Assembly: GCA_944392765.1 (NCBI GenBank)
Contig: CALXXU010000001.1
Span: 1-64,000, forward strand
From: an uncultured Anaerobiospirillum sp.
GTDB lineage: Bacteria > Pseudomonadota > Gammaproteobacteria > Enterobacterales > Succinivibrionaceae
Reading direction: 5' to 3'
Length of the DNA stretch: 64,000 bases
The notes under the pieces are model-generated. The model searched no databases, was not told the origin of the DNA, and saw only the letters and a list, made by a program, of their open reading frames with translations. Made by a program: the position numbers and the translations under genes. This document shows positions 15,124-23,903 of this stretch, piece after piece. Positions within the stretch are counted from its first letter, which is position 1; each line of letters starts with the position of its first letter.

Positions 15124-18100
15124 CTACCAGCGGTTCCAGCGCGAACCACCCCGCCCATATCTTGAGCCATAGCCCGAGCCATAACCGGAGCTGTAACCAA
15201 AGCCCGATTCAATGCCAGCACCGGTCTGATCCTTAAAGCTTTCCCATTGCTCGGAGCGCCGCTCCCCGACCTTGCCCTTAGCGCTGGGCTTACGCGCGCC
15301 CAGAGCGACCGCCTTGACCTCTTTTACCGCGCTCAGGCTCTTTAAAGTATCAAAGCAATAAGGGGCCTGAGCCTCACCTAAATCTAAGCCTAAGTCTTCA
15401 AAGTGCTGCACCGCCTCGACTAAGAACGAGCTTGGTCCGGTCGGCTCAGGACCTTGGTAGGTCATGCGCGAGAGGTTGTAGGTGACAAAGAGGCACTTCT
15501 TGGCACGGGTGACCGCGACATAAAGCAAGCGCCGCTCCTCGTTTTCATCATCGCTGCGCCGCGATGGCAGCGTGCCCTCGTCCACGCCGACTAAGATCAC
15601 CGCCGGGAACTCTAAGCCCTTGGAGGCGTGAATGGTCATAAGCTGGACGCCGCGATCTTGCTCCTTGCCATCGGCGGTGCGCTCGGTCGAGGCAGCCAAG
15701 GTCGAAGAGGCCACGAAGTTCACAAAGAGATTGACCCTAAACTGGGGATCGGTGCTGTCTGAGACATTGCTCAAGGTCACGCCGTCCGAGGTCGCATCTA
15801 AGGCTGACCTATTGGCGGCGGTAATGCGCTGTAACTCCTCGTCGCTTTGATCCTCACGACGCCGAGCGTTTTGCTTGGCGACCACAGAGTTGATCGTGGC
15901 TAAATCACCGTTTTGGGTTGCCACTTGCAGCTGTTCGTACTCAAAGGCATTGGCCACGAGCTGGTCTAAGTTATCAACGCGCGCCGTACCCTTACGCGCG
16001 GCCTTATCCTTTAAGTCCACTTCGGCGTAGTAATCCCGCAGGCCACTTTCTTTGATCACTTTAGCCAGGAAGTCACCTAACTTCATCTTAGGCAACAGGC
16101 GCTTGAACTGCTCCATTTGCTCGTAGAAGCCTTGGCACTTCTTAATCAGCTTGAGCCCTGAGCGATCTTTGGTCTTAACAATGTGGTCAATCGCTTCGTA
16201 AATCGAAAGGCCGCATTGCTGGGCAAAATCTGAGAGCTTACCGAGGGCCACCTTACCCATTCCGCGCTTGGGTTCATTGATCGCGCGGTTAAAGGAAACG
16301 TCGTCCTTAGGATTGAGCAAGAGGCGGAAATAGGCCATCGCACTTAAGATTTCGGCACGCTCATAGAACTTGATACCGCCATAGACCTGGTAGGGGATAT
16401 TATTGCCCGCCAGAGCGCGTTCCACCTGGAGCGATAACGAGTTATTGCGATAGAGCACCGCAATATCCTCATAGCGATAGCCGCTTGATTGCAGCCGTCC
16501 TAACAGCTCTAACACCAAGGCCCCGTCGTCCTGACCAAAGGTGGCGTAGGTACTGTCTTGCACTTGCAGCAAGTGCACTTGATTGTGCGGCACTTCCTCA
16601 AAGCATTGCTTGCGCCCAAGCTCTCCGCAACGCTCGCGCAATAAGCACATTTGCGCCCGCAAGGTGTTTAAGTCCTGCCGTGAGGCCAAGATTTTGCCCT
16701 CATGGGTCGGCTGCGGCTTGGTCTTGACCAATTTGTCAGTGAGGAAAGTAAAGTCTTCGGGGGCTTGGGCGATCGCTTGATCTTGCCAGCGATAGTACTG
16801 CACGCCCACGTCCTCAGGATTGGTCAGATTAAGCTCAGGATAAGGGTCGCTGCACGCGGCCAAGTAATCAATGCGCCCGCAGCTGGTGGTACCACCGTAG
16901 CTAAGGCACGCCCGCGCCTCCTTTGGCACTGTGCCATAGGAACACAGCGGGGCCATTCCAGGGAAGATATAGGCGCGCCGATCCACGCGCCACTTAGCCA
17001 GCTCTGGGGTTAAGACGCCCTCACGAATTAAGTCCGTGATGAGTTCATCGCGCGCGACAAAATCGAGATCATAGAGGCTGCGCCCGTTTAATAAGGCGTC
17101 AAGCCGTGGCTTTAACGGCGAACGATCGACCTGACGCAAGAAGAATAAGTCCTCTTGGCGCCACAGCTCAAAGGTGTAAGGATTGAGCAGCGACTTTTTC
17201 GTTAAGCGATTGGTGCAATCGGAGATCACGGCATTGGCAAAGTTGAGAATGTCTTGGCTGGAGCGATAGTTGATGGTCAGCTCATAGACCTTCATCGCAG
17301 GCAGTGCCTGCACCAGTTTGTTTAAGTTATCAACCTGCGCGCCGCGCCAGCCGTAAATGGCCTGGTCATCATCACCCACCACAAAGATATGGTTGGTCGG
17401 CCCCTTTAATAAGAGCAGGAATTGCAGCTGCATCTCGTTGGTGTCTTGGAACTCATCGACGCAGATATAGCGAAAACGCTGCTGCAAGCGAGTACGCACC
17501 TCCTCATTGCTCTGAAGCAGGCGCACGGCGTAGACGATAAGGTCTGCAAAGTCGACCGAGCCTGAGTTTTGGCGGATGCGCTCATAGCAGGCGAAGATCA
17601 CCTCAAAGATTTCATCATCCGATTGCTGGACTAAGGACGGCCATTCTTGAGCCAAATGTTGCACATAGTGCCGGGCCTCAGCCTCGGACAGCGACGGGCG
17701 CTGGCCGCGATCTTTAATGCGCATAATGCGGTTGACCACGCTCTTAGGGTCAAGACCGTGATCTTTGAGCGAGCCGATCTCCGGATCGTTCTTAGCCTTG
17801 ATGCCATGGCTGGTGTAGAAGTTGCGCAGCAGCGTCTCTTGGTCGGACGGGGTGAGCAGCGAGAAATTTTGGGGCAGCATGGCCTCGAGGGCGTATTGGC
17901 GCAAGAGGCGAAAGCACAGACCGTGGAAGGTACCCACCCACATGCTCTTATTGTCCTCCCAGCCCATCGCGGTCGCCAGGCGCTCATTCATTTCGCCTGC
18001 GGCTTTATTGGTAAAGGTCATCGCCATGATCTGATAAGGCTTCAAGCCTTCGACCTCAAGCAGGTAGGCAAGACGTGCAATTAAGACACGGGTCTTGCCG

Positions 18101-18198
18101 GTACCAGCACCGGCGACCACCAGGCTATCGCCCAATGGCGCAAAGACAATTTCGCGCTGTTGTTCGTTTAAATCGTCAATTAAAGCCCGAGCTGCCAT
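15124..18198 (-). CDS. uvrD: DNA helicase II (UvrD) with a large internal insertion
   Basis: Superfamily 1A 3'-5' helicase acting in nucleotide-excision and mismatch repair. Motif I is AGAGTGKT (29-36), motif II DEFQDTNE (248-255), motif III VVGDDDQAIYGWRG, motif IV region TINYRSSQ (308-315), motif V TIHASKGLEFPAV and motif VI VAVTRAKK. The product is 1024 residues against 720 in E. coli. About 200 extra residues lie between NYRS and IAVLYRNN (roughly 340-550), rich in aromatic, Cys and Pro residues with no motif I recognise. The C-terminus is a Gly/Tyr/Ser/Arg-rich tail. It sits below xerC, as in E. coli. GAGG precedes ATG 18198. Confidence 0.92.
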   Translation of the reverse strand: MAARALIDDLNEQQREIVFAPLGDSLVVAGAGTGKTRVLIARLAYLLEVEGLKPYQIMAMTFTNKAAGEMNERLATAMGWEDNKSMWVGTFHGLCFRLLRQYALEAMLPQNFSLLTPSDQETLLRNFYTSHGIKAKNDPEIGSLKDHGLDPKSVVNRIMRIKDRGQRPSLSEAEARHYVQHLAQEWPSLVQQSDDEIFEVIFACYERIRQNSGSVDFADLIVYAVRLLQSNEEVRTRLQQRFRYICVDEFQDTNEMQLQFLLLLKGPTNHIFVVGDDDQAIYGWRGAQVDNLNKLVQALPAMKVYELTINYRSSQDILNFANAVISDCTNRLTKKSLLNPYTFELWRQEDLFFLRQVDRSPLKPRLDALLNGRSLYDLDFVARDELITDLIREGVLTPELAKWRVDRRAYIFPGMAPLCSYGTVPKEARACLSYGGTTSCGRIDYLAACSDPYPELNLTNPEDVGVQYYRWQDQAIAQAPEDFTFLTDKLVKTKPQPTHEGKILASRQDLNTLRAQMCLLRERCGELGRKQCFEEVPHNQVHLLQVQDSTYATFGQDDGALVLELLGRLQSSGYRYEDIAVLYRNNSLSLQVERALAGNNIPYQVYGGIKFYERAEILSAMAYFRLLLNPKDDVSFNRAINEPKRGMGKVALGKLSDFAQQCGLSIYEAIDHIVKTKDRSGLKLIKKCQGFYEQMEQFKRLLPKMKLGDFLAKVIKESGLRDYYAEVDLKDKAARKGTARVDNLDQLVANAFEYEQLQVATQNGDLATINSVVAKQNARRREDQSDEELQRITAANRSALDATSDGVTLSNVSDSTDPQFRVNLFVNFVASSTLAASTERTADGKEQDRGVQLMTIHASKGLEFPAVILVGVDEGTLPSRRSDDENEERRLLYVAVTRAKKCLFVTYNLSRMTYQGPEPTGPSSFLVEAVQHFEDLGLDLGEAQAPYCFDTLKSLSAVKEVKAVALGARKPSAKGKVGERRSEQWESFKDQTGAGIESGFGYSSGYGSGYGSRYGRGGSRWNRW

Positions 18199-18331
18199 GA
18201 CCCAACCTCAAGCAAAGAAATAGAAAGAAAAAGACCAATCCCATTGTACCGCATGACACTTGGCCCCTCTATGCACTCAAAACACAGCTTTTGGAGCACA
18301 ATGGTATACAGACCATCAGACTACCCCGCTA

Positions 18332-18370
18332 AAAACCGGTACACGATCCGGCGATTTGTGTACCGGTTTT
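18332..18370. terminator. Hairpin between xerC and uvrD
   Basis: AAAACCGGTACAC (18332-18344) and GTGTACCGGTTTT (18358-18370) are exact reverse complements over 13 bp with a 13-base loop. On the minus strand TTTTTAG follows, consistent with a terminator for the dapF-xerC transcript; an operator cannot be excluded. Confidence 0.5.
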
Positions 18371-18490
18371 CACCCCACCAACCTTGAGCTAAAGCCCGTA
18401 ATCAGAAAAGTTAGGGCTTAAAGCCAGCAACTAAACCATACTGGAGCGCTAAGGCTGATAAATAGGCGCATACATATTTAAACTGGGTAC

Positions 18491-18725
18491 CGTTATCCGA
18501 TAAAACGTGATAAATCGCATAATTACACCAAAATATGTATACATTATCAGGCATTCATTCGCGCAAAAACGCCTTATTTAAGCGCTTTCCTAGTCACCTC
18601 AAAAGTAGGTATATGTATACAGTATTTTGGTATCCAGCAGCTAAACTCGCGCGAGTATTAGTGTACATTTTTCCGATAATGCGATAAATACGCCATTTAT
18701 GCCAAGTTATCTGTATACATATTTA
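18491..18725. repeat. Pair of ~57-bp direct repeats containing GTATACAT
   Basis: Copy A (18491-18548) and copy B (18669-18725) share the order CCGATAA, GATAAAT, a CC-AA stretch and TGTATACAT with small indels, about 75 percent alike by eye. They flank a related GTATATGTATACAG string. They may bind a regulator; no known site is recognised. Confidence 0.55.
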
Positions 18726-18795
18726 TTCTTATCCCGCCAGCAGGCCACACCCTACTAGCGCCCCTACTAGCGCCGGGTACCGGCCCCGCAGCGTT

Positions 18796-21030
18796 CTAAT
18801 CGATCTTAGGGCCTGTAGTCTGCGGCAGCACCTCAAACAAGGCCTTACTGTGCTCGAGATCGCTTTGCGCACCTGCCTCCTCTTGCGCCGTGACCGCCGC
18901 GCGCGGATGGGCGTGGTTATAGACGGCTTGCAGGCGCGCCAAATCCACGTGGGTGTAAATCTGGGTGGTACCAAGATTGGAGTGGCCCAGCATTTCTTGG
19001 ACTAAGCGCAGATCGGCTCCATGGTTTAACAGCTCGGTGGCAAAGGAGTGGCGCAGCTTGTGCGGCGTGACCGTACCGGTAAGTCCGGTGTTTTTGGCCG
19101 CTTCCTTAATAAAGGTCTGCACCGTGCGCACGTTAAGGCGGGTGCCCAAGCGATTGACGAACAAAGCGTTATCGCGCGGCTTAAAGTACGAGCGCACCGC
19201 CAGATATTGCTCAATGGCCGCTAAGGCGACGCGCCCCACCGGCACCACGCGCTCCTTATCGCCCTTACCGACCACCCGCACCTCACGCATATCAAAGCTG
19301 ATATCGCCTAAGTTCAGGCTGATAAGCTCGCCCACACGTAGCCCCGATGAAAACAAAAGTTCGGTGATGGCGCGATTGCGGATATCCTGCGGCGTCTTGA
19401 GCTCCGTGGAGGTCAGCTGGTCGATCTCTTGGGCCGAGAGCACGCGCGGCAGCGCATTCTTAGCCTTAGGGGCGGTGATGAACTGCATCGGGTTGGTCGC
19501 GATCAGGTGCTGGCGCTGCAAAAAGGTAAAAAATGAGGACACCACATGTACCGCGTGGGAGATACTGGCGCTGGCGTAACGCTCATCATTGCTCTTGAAG
19601 TTGAGGTGACGGCTGAGCGCGCGCATATCAAGCTTATCAAGCTGGGTCCACGACGAGAGCAAACCGGTCGCAGACGCCGCGCACGGCCGGGCGCTCAAGA
19701 ACTTAATCACGCGCTCCAAGGTTTCCTTATAGCTTTGGAAGGTCAAAGGCGAGTAGCCACGCTCATCGCGGATATGGCGCAAAAAGAGGTTAGCGTAGTG
19801 ATAGAGCCCACTATCTTGCTCAAAGAGGGTCTGCTTGATGCGCCGCCCGGAGCGCACCCCCACAATGCCCTCCGAGGCGACCACCGCCTCTTGATCCTCC
19901 ACGCGCGGCACCGTCGTTTGCTGCGGCTCCGTCGTTTGCTGCGGCACCGTCGTTCGCTGCGGCGCCGCCGCTGAAGTTCCCGCAGGCAAAGCCTCATTAT
20001 GCGCGGCATCAGGCGCAGAAATCCCAGGTAAGACCGGTACCGGCGCTGCCTTCAGGGCCGCGTGCGTGCCCTGTGCTAAGAGCCCATCAGGTATACAGGT
20101 TATGGCCGCAACGCCCGCATTTATCGCCTTTGTTGGCGCCTGCGCCGGTTCAGAAGGCACGCTTGCCCCGAGCTGTTTCTGAGGCTCAGACCCAGTCGCC
20201 ACGGCGGCTTGAGGCGGTAAGTGCACCGGCGCGCCCGAGGCCCCGCTTAAAGCACTGAGCGCAGCGCCCGCCCCCGCTTGCGGCGTAAGCGTAGCTGGCA
20301 TGGCTGGCATAGGGCCCGTTCCCTGAGGCATCCCGTACTGCGGCGCGGTCAGGCTACCTTGCGGCATTTGAGCTTGCGGCTGGGCCAGCATGCAATTGAA
20401 CGCCATTTGAGGCGGGACAGTCTGCGGCATCGAGCCGCTAGGAGGCATCTGAGATGGGACGACTGAAGGCACCGAGCCGTTTGATGCCATCTGAGGTGGG
20501 ACGGCTTGAGCCATGGGTACGTTAGGCGCCATCGAGCCGTTAGGTACCATAGACGCGGGCAGAGGCTTAACCGGTGCCGGTTGCGGCATGGCTTCAGGCA
20601 TGGCGGGCGGCATCGCGCCTTGGGGCATCAGGCCATTAGGCGGCAGCTGACCTTGCGCTTGCAGCAAGGCCATTTGCTGCATCTGCTGAAACTGCACAAA
20701 CTGCTGATATTGGAGCCATTGCAGCTGCTGGGCCGCTTGCAGATCATTGGGTTGCGGCAGAGTCTGCCCTTGCTGCAGCATCATTTGCTGCTGAAAGGCC
20801 TGAAATTGCTGGAATTGCAGAAATTGCTGGTACTGCGCCCACTGCTCGGGCGCCATGGCGGGCGTCATGGCGGGCGCCATGGCCGCAGGCTGAGCACAAG
20901 GCGGCGGGGCTAACGGCGGCTGAACTGCGGCCTGCGCTGCTACCTGCGCCGCTGGGGCAGGTTGCGGCGCTGGGGTTGATTGCCTCGTGGAGACAGCACT
21001 GGGCTTGCTCTTGACGGGAACATCACTCAT
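18796..21030 (-). CDS. xerC: Tyrosine recombinase XerC with a ~400-residue low-complexity N-terminal extension
   Basis: Site-specific recombinase that resolves chromosome dimers at dif with XerD. The C-terminal ~340 residues are a complete XerC: SAM-like N-domain (from about 405, LYHYANLFLRHIRDERGYS) and catalytic residues R565 (GLRVGEL), K589 (VVGKGDKER), H657/R660 (HKLRHSF), H683 (LGHSN) and Y692 (IYTHV). Residues 1-400 are extremely rich in Gln, Pro, Met and Ala, including Gln/Phe tracts such as QYQQFLQFQQFQAFQQQ and MPQ/NGSM repeats; E. coli XerC has 298 residues. GGAGG lies before ATG 21030. dapF is 21 bases upstream, the conserved dapF-xerC pair, so XerC rather than XerD. Confidence 0.92.
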   Translation of the reverse strand: MSDVPVKSKPSAVSTRQSTPAPQPAPAAQVAAQAAVQPPLAPPPCAQPAAMAPAMTPAMAPEQWAQYQQFLQFQQFQAFQQQMMLQQGQTLPQPNDLQAAQQLQWLQYQQFVQFQQMQQMALLQAQGQLPPNGLMPQGAMPPAMPEAMPQPAPVKPLPASMVPNGSMAPNVPMAQAVPPQMASNGSVPSVVPSQMPPSGSMPQTVPPQMAFNCMLAQPQAQMPQGSLTAPQYGMPQGTGPMPAMPATLTPQAGAGAALSALSGASGAPVHLPPQAAVATGSEPQKQLGASVPSEPAQAPTKAINAGVAAITCIPDGLLAQGTHAALKAAPVPVLPGISAPDAAHNEALPAGTSAAAPQRTTVPQQTTEPQQTTVPRVEDQEAVVASEGIVGVRSGRRIKQTLFEQDSGLYHYANLFLRHIRDERGYSPLTFQSYKETLERVIKFLSARPCAASATGLLSSWTQLDKLDMRALSRHLNFKSNDERYASASISHAVHVVSSFFTFLQRQHLIATNPMQFITAPKAKNALPRVLSAQEIDQLTSTELKTPQDIRNRAITELLFSSGLRVGELISLNLGDISFDMREVRVVGKGDKERVVPVGRVALAAIEQYLAVRSYFKPRDNALFVNRLGTRLNVRTVQTFIKEAAKNTGLTGTVTPHKLRHSFATELLNHGADLRLVQEMLGHSNLGTTQIYTHVDLARLQAVYNHAHPRAAVTAQEEAGAQSDLEHSKALFEVLPQTTGPKID

Positions 21031-21051
21031 GGCTGCCTCCTTAGTAATGGT

Positions 21052-21900
21052 TTAGACGTTAATCACGCCCTCATAGACGTGGGTTGCTGGGCCCTTCATT
21101 AAGACCGGCTTGCCCTTGCCTTGCCAGCTGATCGATAAGGTGCCGCCGGGCAGGTGAACCTTAACCTTTGCATCAAGCAAGCCTTGGGTCATGCCCACCA
21201 CCGCTGCTGCGCAAGCGCCGGTACCGCAAGCCATAGTCTCGCCACAACCACGCTCAAAGACGCGCAATTTGACCTCGCTGCGCGAGAGCACCTGCATAAA
21301 GCCGACATTGACCTTCTCAGGGAAGGTTTCGTGGCGCTCGAGCAGCGGGCCTAAGGTCGCAATAGCACAGGTGTCGACGTCATCGACTAAGGTCACCATA
21401 TGCGGATTGCCCATCGAGACCGCGCCCACCGTCAGCTCACTTACACCCCCGCTCTGTGCGGGGTCGAGCTTGACCGTGTAGTGGCTTTGCTCTTGTTCAA
21501 AAGTGCACGGAATCTTAGCCGGTTCAAACACCGGTACGCCCATATTGACCACGACCTCGCCGTCATCTTCGATCTTTAAGGTCAGCTCATTGGCCATAGT
21601 CGAGACCTTGATTTCGCGCTTGGCGCACAGACCGTGGTCGAGCACATAGCGGGCAAAGCAGCGCGCGCCATTGCCGCACATCTGCACTTCAGAGCCGTCT
21701 TGGTTAAAGATACGGTAGTGGAAGTCAAACTCAGGATTGTACGGCGGCTCAATCAAAAGCAGCTGGTCAAAGCCCACGCCAAAATGACGATCGCCCAAGC
21801 GCTTGATGAGGTCAGTGCTAAAAAACACCTTTTGCGTGACCGTATCGACCACCATGAAGTCATTGCCTAGACCGTGCATTTTGCTGAACTTAATCTGCAT
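21052..21900 (-). CDS. dapF: Diaminopimelate epimerase
   Basis: Converts LL- to meso-diaminopimelate, precursor of both murein cross-links and lysine. The two catalytic cysteines are in [13 protein letters not shown] (C75) and [14 protein letters not shown]. The N-terminus [16 protein letters not shown] is the family signature. The protein has 282 residues, near the normal 274. ATG 21900 is preceded by GAGGCGGAAG. Upstream on the same strand is lysA, the next pathway step, but a terminator separates them; downstream is xerC, 21 bases away. Confidence 0.96.
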   Translation of the reverse strand: MQIKFSKMHGLGNDFMVVDTVTQKVFFSTDLIKRLGDRHFGVGFDQLLLIEPPYNPEFDFHYRIFNQDGSEVQMCGNGARCFARYVLDHGLCAKREIKVSTMANELTLKIEDDGEVVVNMGVPVFEPAKIPCTFEQEQSHYTVKLDPAQSGGVSELTVGAVSMGNPHMVTLVDDVDTCAIATLGPLLERHETFPEKVNVGFMQVLSRSEVKLRVFERGCGETMACGTGACAAAVVGMTQGLLDAKVKVHLPGGTLSISWQGKGKPVLMKGPATHVYEGVINV

Positions 21901-21961
21901 ATAAGCTTCCGCCTCTTATTCCCACACATTCGCTGCGCTCAATGACGCATTTTATTGAGAG

Positions 21962-21990
21962 AAAAAAAATGCCCCAAGCGCTGTTGGGGC
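21962..21990 (-). terminator. Terminator after lysA
   Basis: On the minus strand GCCCCAA CAGCGC TTGGGGC is followed by ATTTTTTTT. The stem is at 21971-21977 and 21984-21990. It lies between lysA and dapF, so dapF-xerC probably has its own promoter or relies on read-through. Confidence 0.85.
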
Positions 21991-22057
21991 TATCTTAGCA
22001 TTAGATTGCGGTGCTGACGTTTAGCACCGCTTGAGTCCGTTTGGGACCGCTTGAGTC

Positions 22058-23356
22058 CTATTCCTCGAACTCTTCTTCGTAGTCGGTGATGATGCGCTCG
22101 TTGGCCCACATATCCTCTTCTTGCTGGCGCTCACGAATAACGAAAGCACGGGCGCCCTCCACTAAGATTTCGGCACATAGTGGGCGGCTATTGTAGTTGG
22201 AGGACATAGTCGAGCCGTAGGCACCGGCACCACGTACCACCAAGATATCGCCCTCACGGACGTTGAGGTGGCGCTCCTTACCTAAGTAGTCGTCGCTCTC
22301 GCAGATTGGGCCTACCACGTCGTAGAGCTTATTGCCGTGCTGGTCGCTGCCCTCTAAGGCGTCACTTACGGGGCGCTTGAACGCTGGGATGATATTCATC
22401 CAGGAATTGTAGAGCGCCGGGCGGATGAGATCGCTCATCGAGCCGTCGACAATGCAGAAGTTACGCTCGGAATTGGACTTTAAGTACAGAACTTTGGTGA
22501 CCAGGATACCGGCATTGGCGACCATGGCACGGCCAGGCTCACAGATGATCTCGACATCGATATCCTTTAAGCGCTGAATGACCGCTGCCATATACTCATT
22601 AGGCGAAGGTGGGGTCTCATCGTTATAGGTGACGCCCAGGCCACCGCCGATATCGATATGCTTAACCACAATGCCTTGTGCGGCTAAGTCGTGGTACAGC
22701 GCGATTAACTTGTCCGTAGCCTCGATAATTGGGCCGCCCGAGGTCATCTGCGAGCCGATATGGCAGGCAATACCACGCGCCTCGAGGTTAGGGCTATTTT
22801 TGATGTACTCGTAAAGACGCTGCGCCTCCTCAAAGGCGATACCGAACTTATTCTTCTTTAAGCCCGTGGAAATCGAAGGGTGGGTCTTAGCATCGACATT
22901 TGGGTTGACGCGTAAGGCGACCGGAGCGACTACACCTAAGCGGGCCGCTACCTCTTCGACCTTGTACATCTCGCTTTCAGACTCGATGTCTAAGCACAAG
23001 ATCTTGTGGGTTAAGGCAAATTCGATTTCGTCCTCGCGCTTGCCCACGCCCGAGAAAATGGCCTTGTCAGCGCTGCCGCCTGCGGCGATCACCCGCATCA
23101 GTTCGCCCTTGGAGACCACGTCAAAGCCGCAGCCTGATTTGGCGATGATATTGAGGATAGAAAGGGAGCTGTTGGCCTTGACCGCGTAGCACACCAGGTG
23201 CTTCTTACCCACTAAGGCGTCTTCAAAGGCCTTGAGGTGACGGACTAAGGTGGCCTTGGAGTAGACGTACAGAGGTGAGCCATAACGCTCCACTAAGTCA
23301 GTAACCTTGATGTCCTCAGCGTACAGCTCGTTGTCTTTGTAATTGAAATAATCCAT
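22058..23356 (-). CDS. lysA: Diaminopimelate decarboxylase
   Basis: PLP enzyme that decarboxylates meso-diaminopimelate to lysine. It is a fold-type III decarboxylase: PLP lysine in VCYAVKANSS, the glycine-rich phosphate loop in DIGGGLGV, EPGRAMVANAG and a C-terminal beta domain with the cysteine motif GPICESDDYL. Length 432 fits the family. It sits between lptM and dapF; in E. coli K-12 lysA is elsewhere, but lptM-lysA-dapF order is common in other gammaproteobacteria. CGAGGC lies before ATG 23356. No lysine riboswitch is visible upstream. Confidence 0.96.
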   Translation of the reverse strand: MDYFNYKDNELYAEDIKVTDLVERYGSPLYVYSKATLVRHLKAFEDALVGKKHLVCYAVKANSSLSILNIIAKSGCGFDVVSKGELMRVIAAGGSADKAIFSGVGKREDEIEFALTHKILCLDIESESEMYKVEEVAARLGVVAPVALRVNPNVDAKTHPSISTGLKKNKFGIAFEEAQRLYEYIKNSPNLEARGIACHIGSQMTSGGPIIEATDKLIALYHDLAAQGIVVKHIDIGGGLGVTYNDETPPSPNEYMAAVIQRLKDIDVEIICEPGRAMVANAGILVTKVLYLKSNSERNFCIVDGSMSDLIRPALYNSWMNIIPAFKRPVSDALEGSDQHGNKLYDVVGPICESDDYLGKERHLNVREGDILVVRGAGAYGSTMSSNYNSRPLCAEILVEGARAFVIRERQQEEDMWANERIITDYEEEFEE

Positions 23357-23380
23357 CGTAGCCTCGTTTCTAAAAGCGGC

Positions 23381-23536
23381 CTAGTTCTGGTCCGAAGTGT
23401 CAGCACCAATAGCGCTGCCCTGGTTTTGCTCCATGGCTTGCGCCTCATCCTCAGGCAAGTAAAGATCGTACTTAAGACCGCAGCCTGCAAGCAGCAGCGC
23501 GACTAAGCTTGCCCCCAAGATCACCAATCGCGACAT
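23381..23536 (-). CDS. lptM: Small lipoprotein LptM (YifL)
   Basis: A 51-residue lipoprotein too short for most gene finders. It starts MSRLVILGASLVALLLAGCG: the lipobox LAGC places the lipidated cysteine at residue 19, followed by the conserved LKYDLYLPED, the LptM hallmark (YifL: GLKGPLYFPP). In E. coli LptM binds the LptD-LptE translocon and helps it mature. GGGAGAT precedes ATG 23536. It is 24 bases upstream of lysA; the order lptM-(lysA)-dapF-xerC next to cyaA supports the call. The rest of the mature peptide is acidic and Gln-rich. Confidence 0.88.
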   Translation of the reverse strand: MSRLVILGASLVALLLAGCGLKYDLYLPEDEAQAMEQNQGSAIGADTSDQN

Positions 23537-23681
23537 TGCAATCTCCCATTACTCACTGAATTTCTGAGAATAGCACGCTTTGCGCAATTTGTGGGCACAG
23601 CGCTCAGCCCCGCGCCATTTTGGGCCACGCTGCCCCAAAAACATGGCAAAAACCATGCGCCCCAGCCAGGGCGCCCTACCA

Positions 23682-23803
23682 GCGAACCTACTGCGTGCGG
23701 CGTGCGAACCTACTGCGTGCGGCGTGCTAACCTACTGCGTCCAGGCCTACTGCGTGCGCGTGCGAACCTACTGCGTCCAGGCCTACTGCGTGCGGCGTGC
23801 CCC
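23682..23803. repeat. 22-bp tandem repeats between lptM and cyaA
   Basis: Five to six copies of units like GCGAACCTACTGCGTGCGGC alternate with variants ending CTGCGTCCAG. The gap 23537-23903 (367 bp) holds no gene; E. coli has cyaY near this position, and I find no trace of it here. Confidence 0.75.
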
Positions 23804-23903
23804 GCTTGCGGGGGCGCGGCTAAGGGCGCGGATAAGAGCGCAAGGGCCCAGCCGCCTACTGTGCGCGGCTGAGTGCGCAGCTGTGAGCGCAATGACCCGG
23901 CCA

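Larger units (their letters stand above)
18199..18795. other. 597-bp gene-free region between xerC and uvrD with GTATAC-bearing repeats
   Basis: AT-rich compared with its neighbours. It holds one strong inverted repeat (18332-18370) and two related direct repeats (18491-18548 and 18669-18725) listed separately, plus extra TATGTATAC strings near 18605-18625. No protein frame or tRNA is visible. uvrD is transcribed away from it on the minus strand, so its promoter should be here. Confidence 0.6.

Noticed and set aside
14731..15165. Long plus-strand frames with PWAQRPLQYL-type repeats
   Set aside because: They arise from the 53-bp tandem repeat, which is open in all three frames; period not divisible by three.
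18460..18500. A dif-like site beside xerC (GGCGCATACATATTTAAAC)
   Set aside because: Only scattered matches to the 28-bp dif consensus; the central region and the XerD half are wrong, and dif is not normally next to xerC.
22000..23600. Lysine riboswitch before lysA
   Set aside because: The leader between lptM and lysA is only 24 bases, and no L-box motifs are seen upstream of lptM.
23537..23903. cyaY between cyaA and lptM
   Set aside because: No frame resembles frataxin; the gap is filled by 22-bp tandem repeats.
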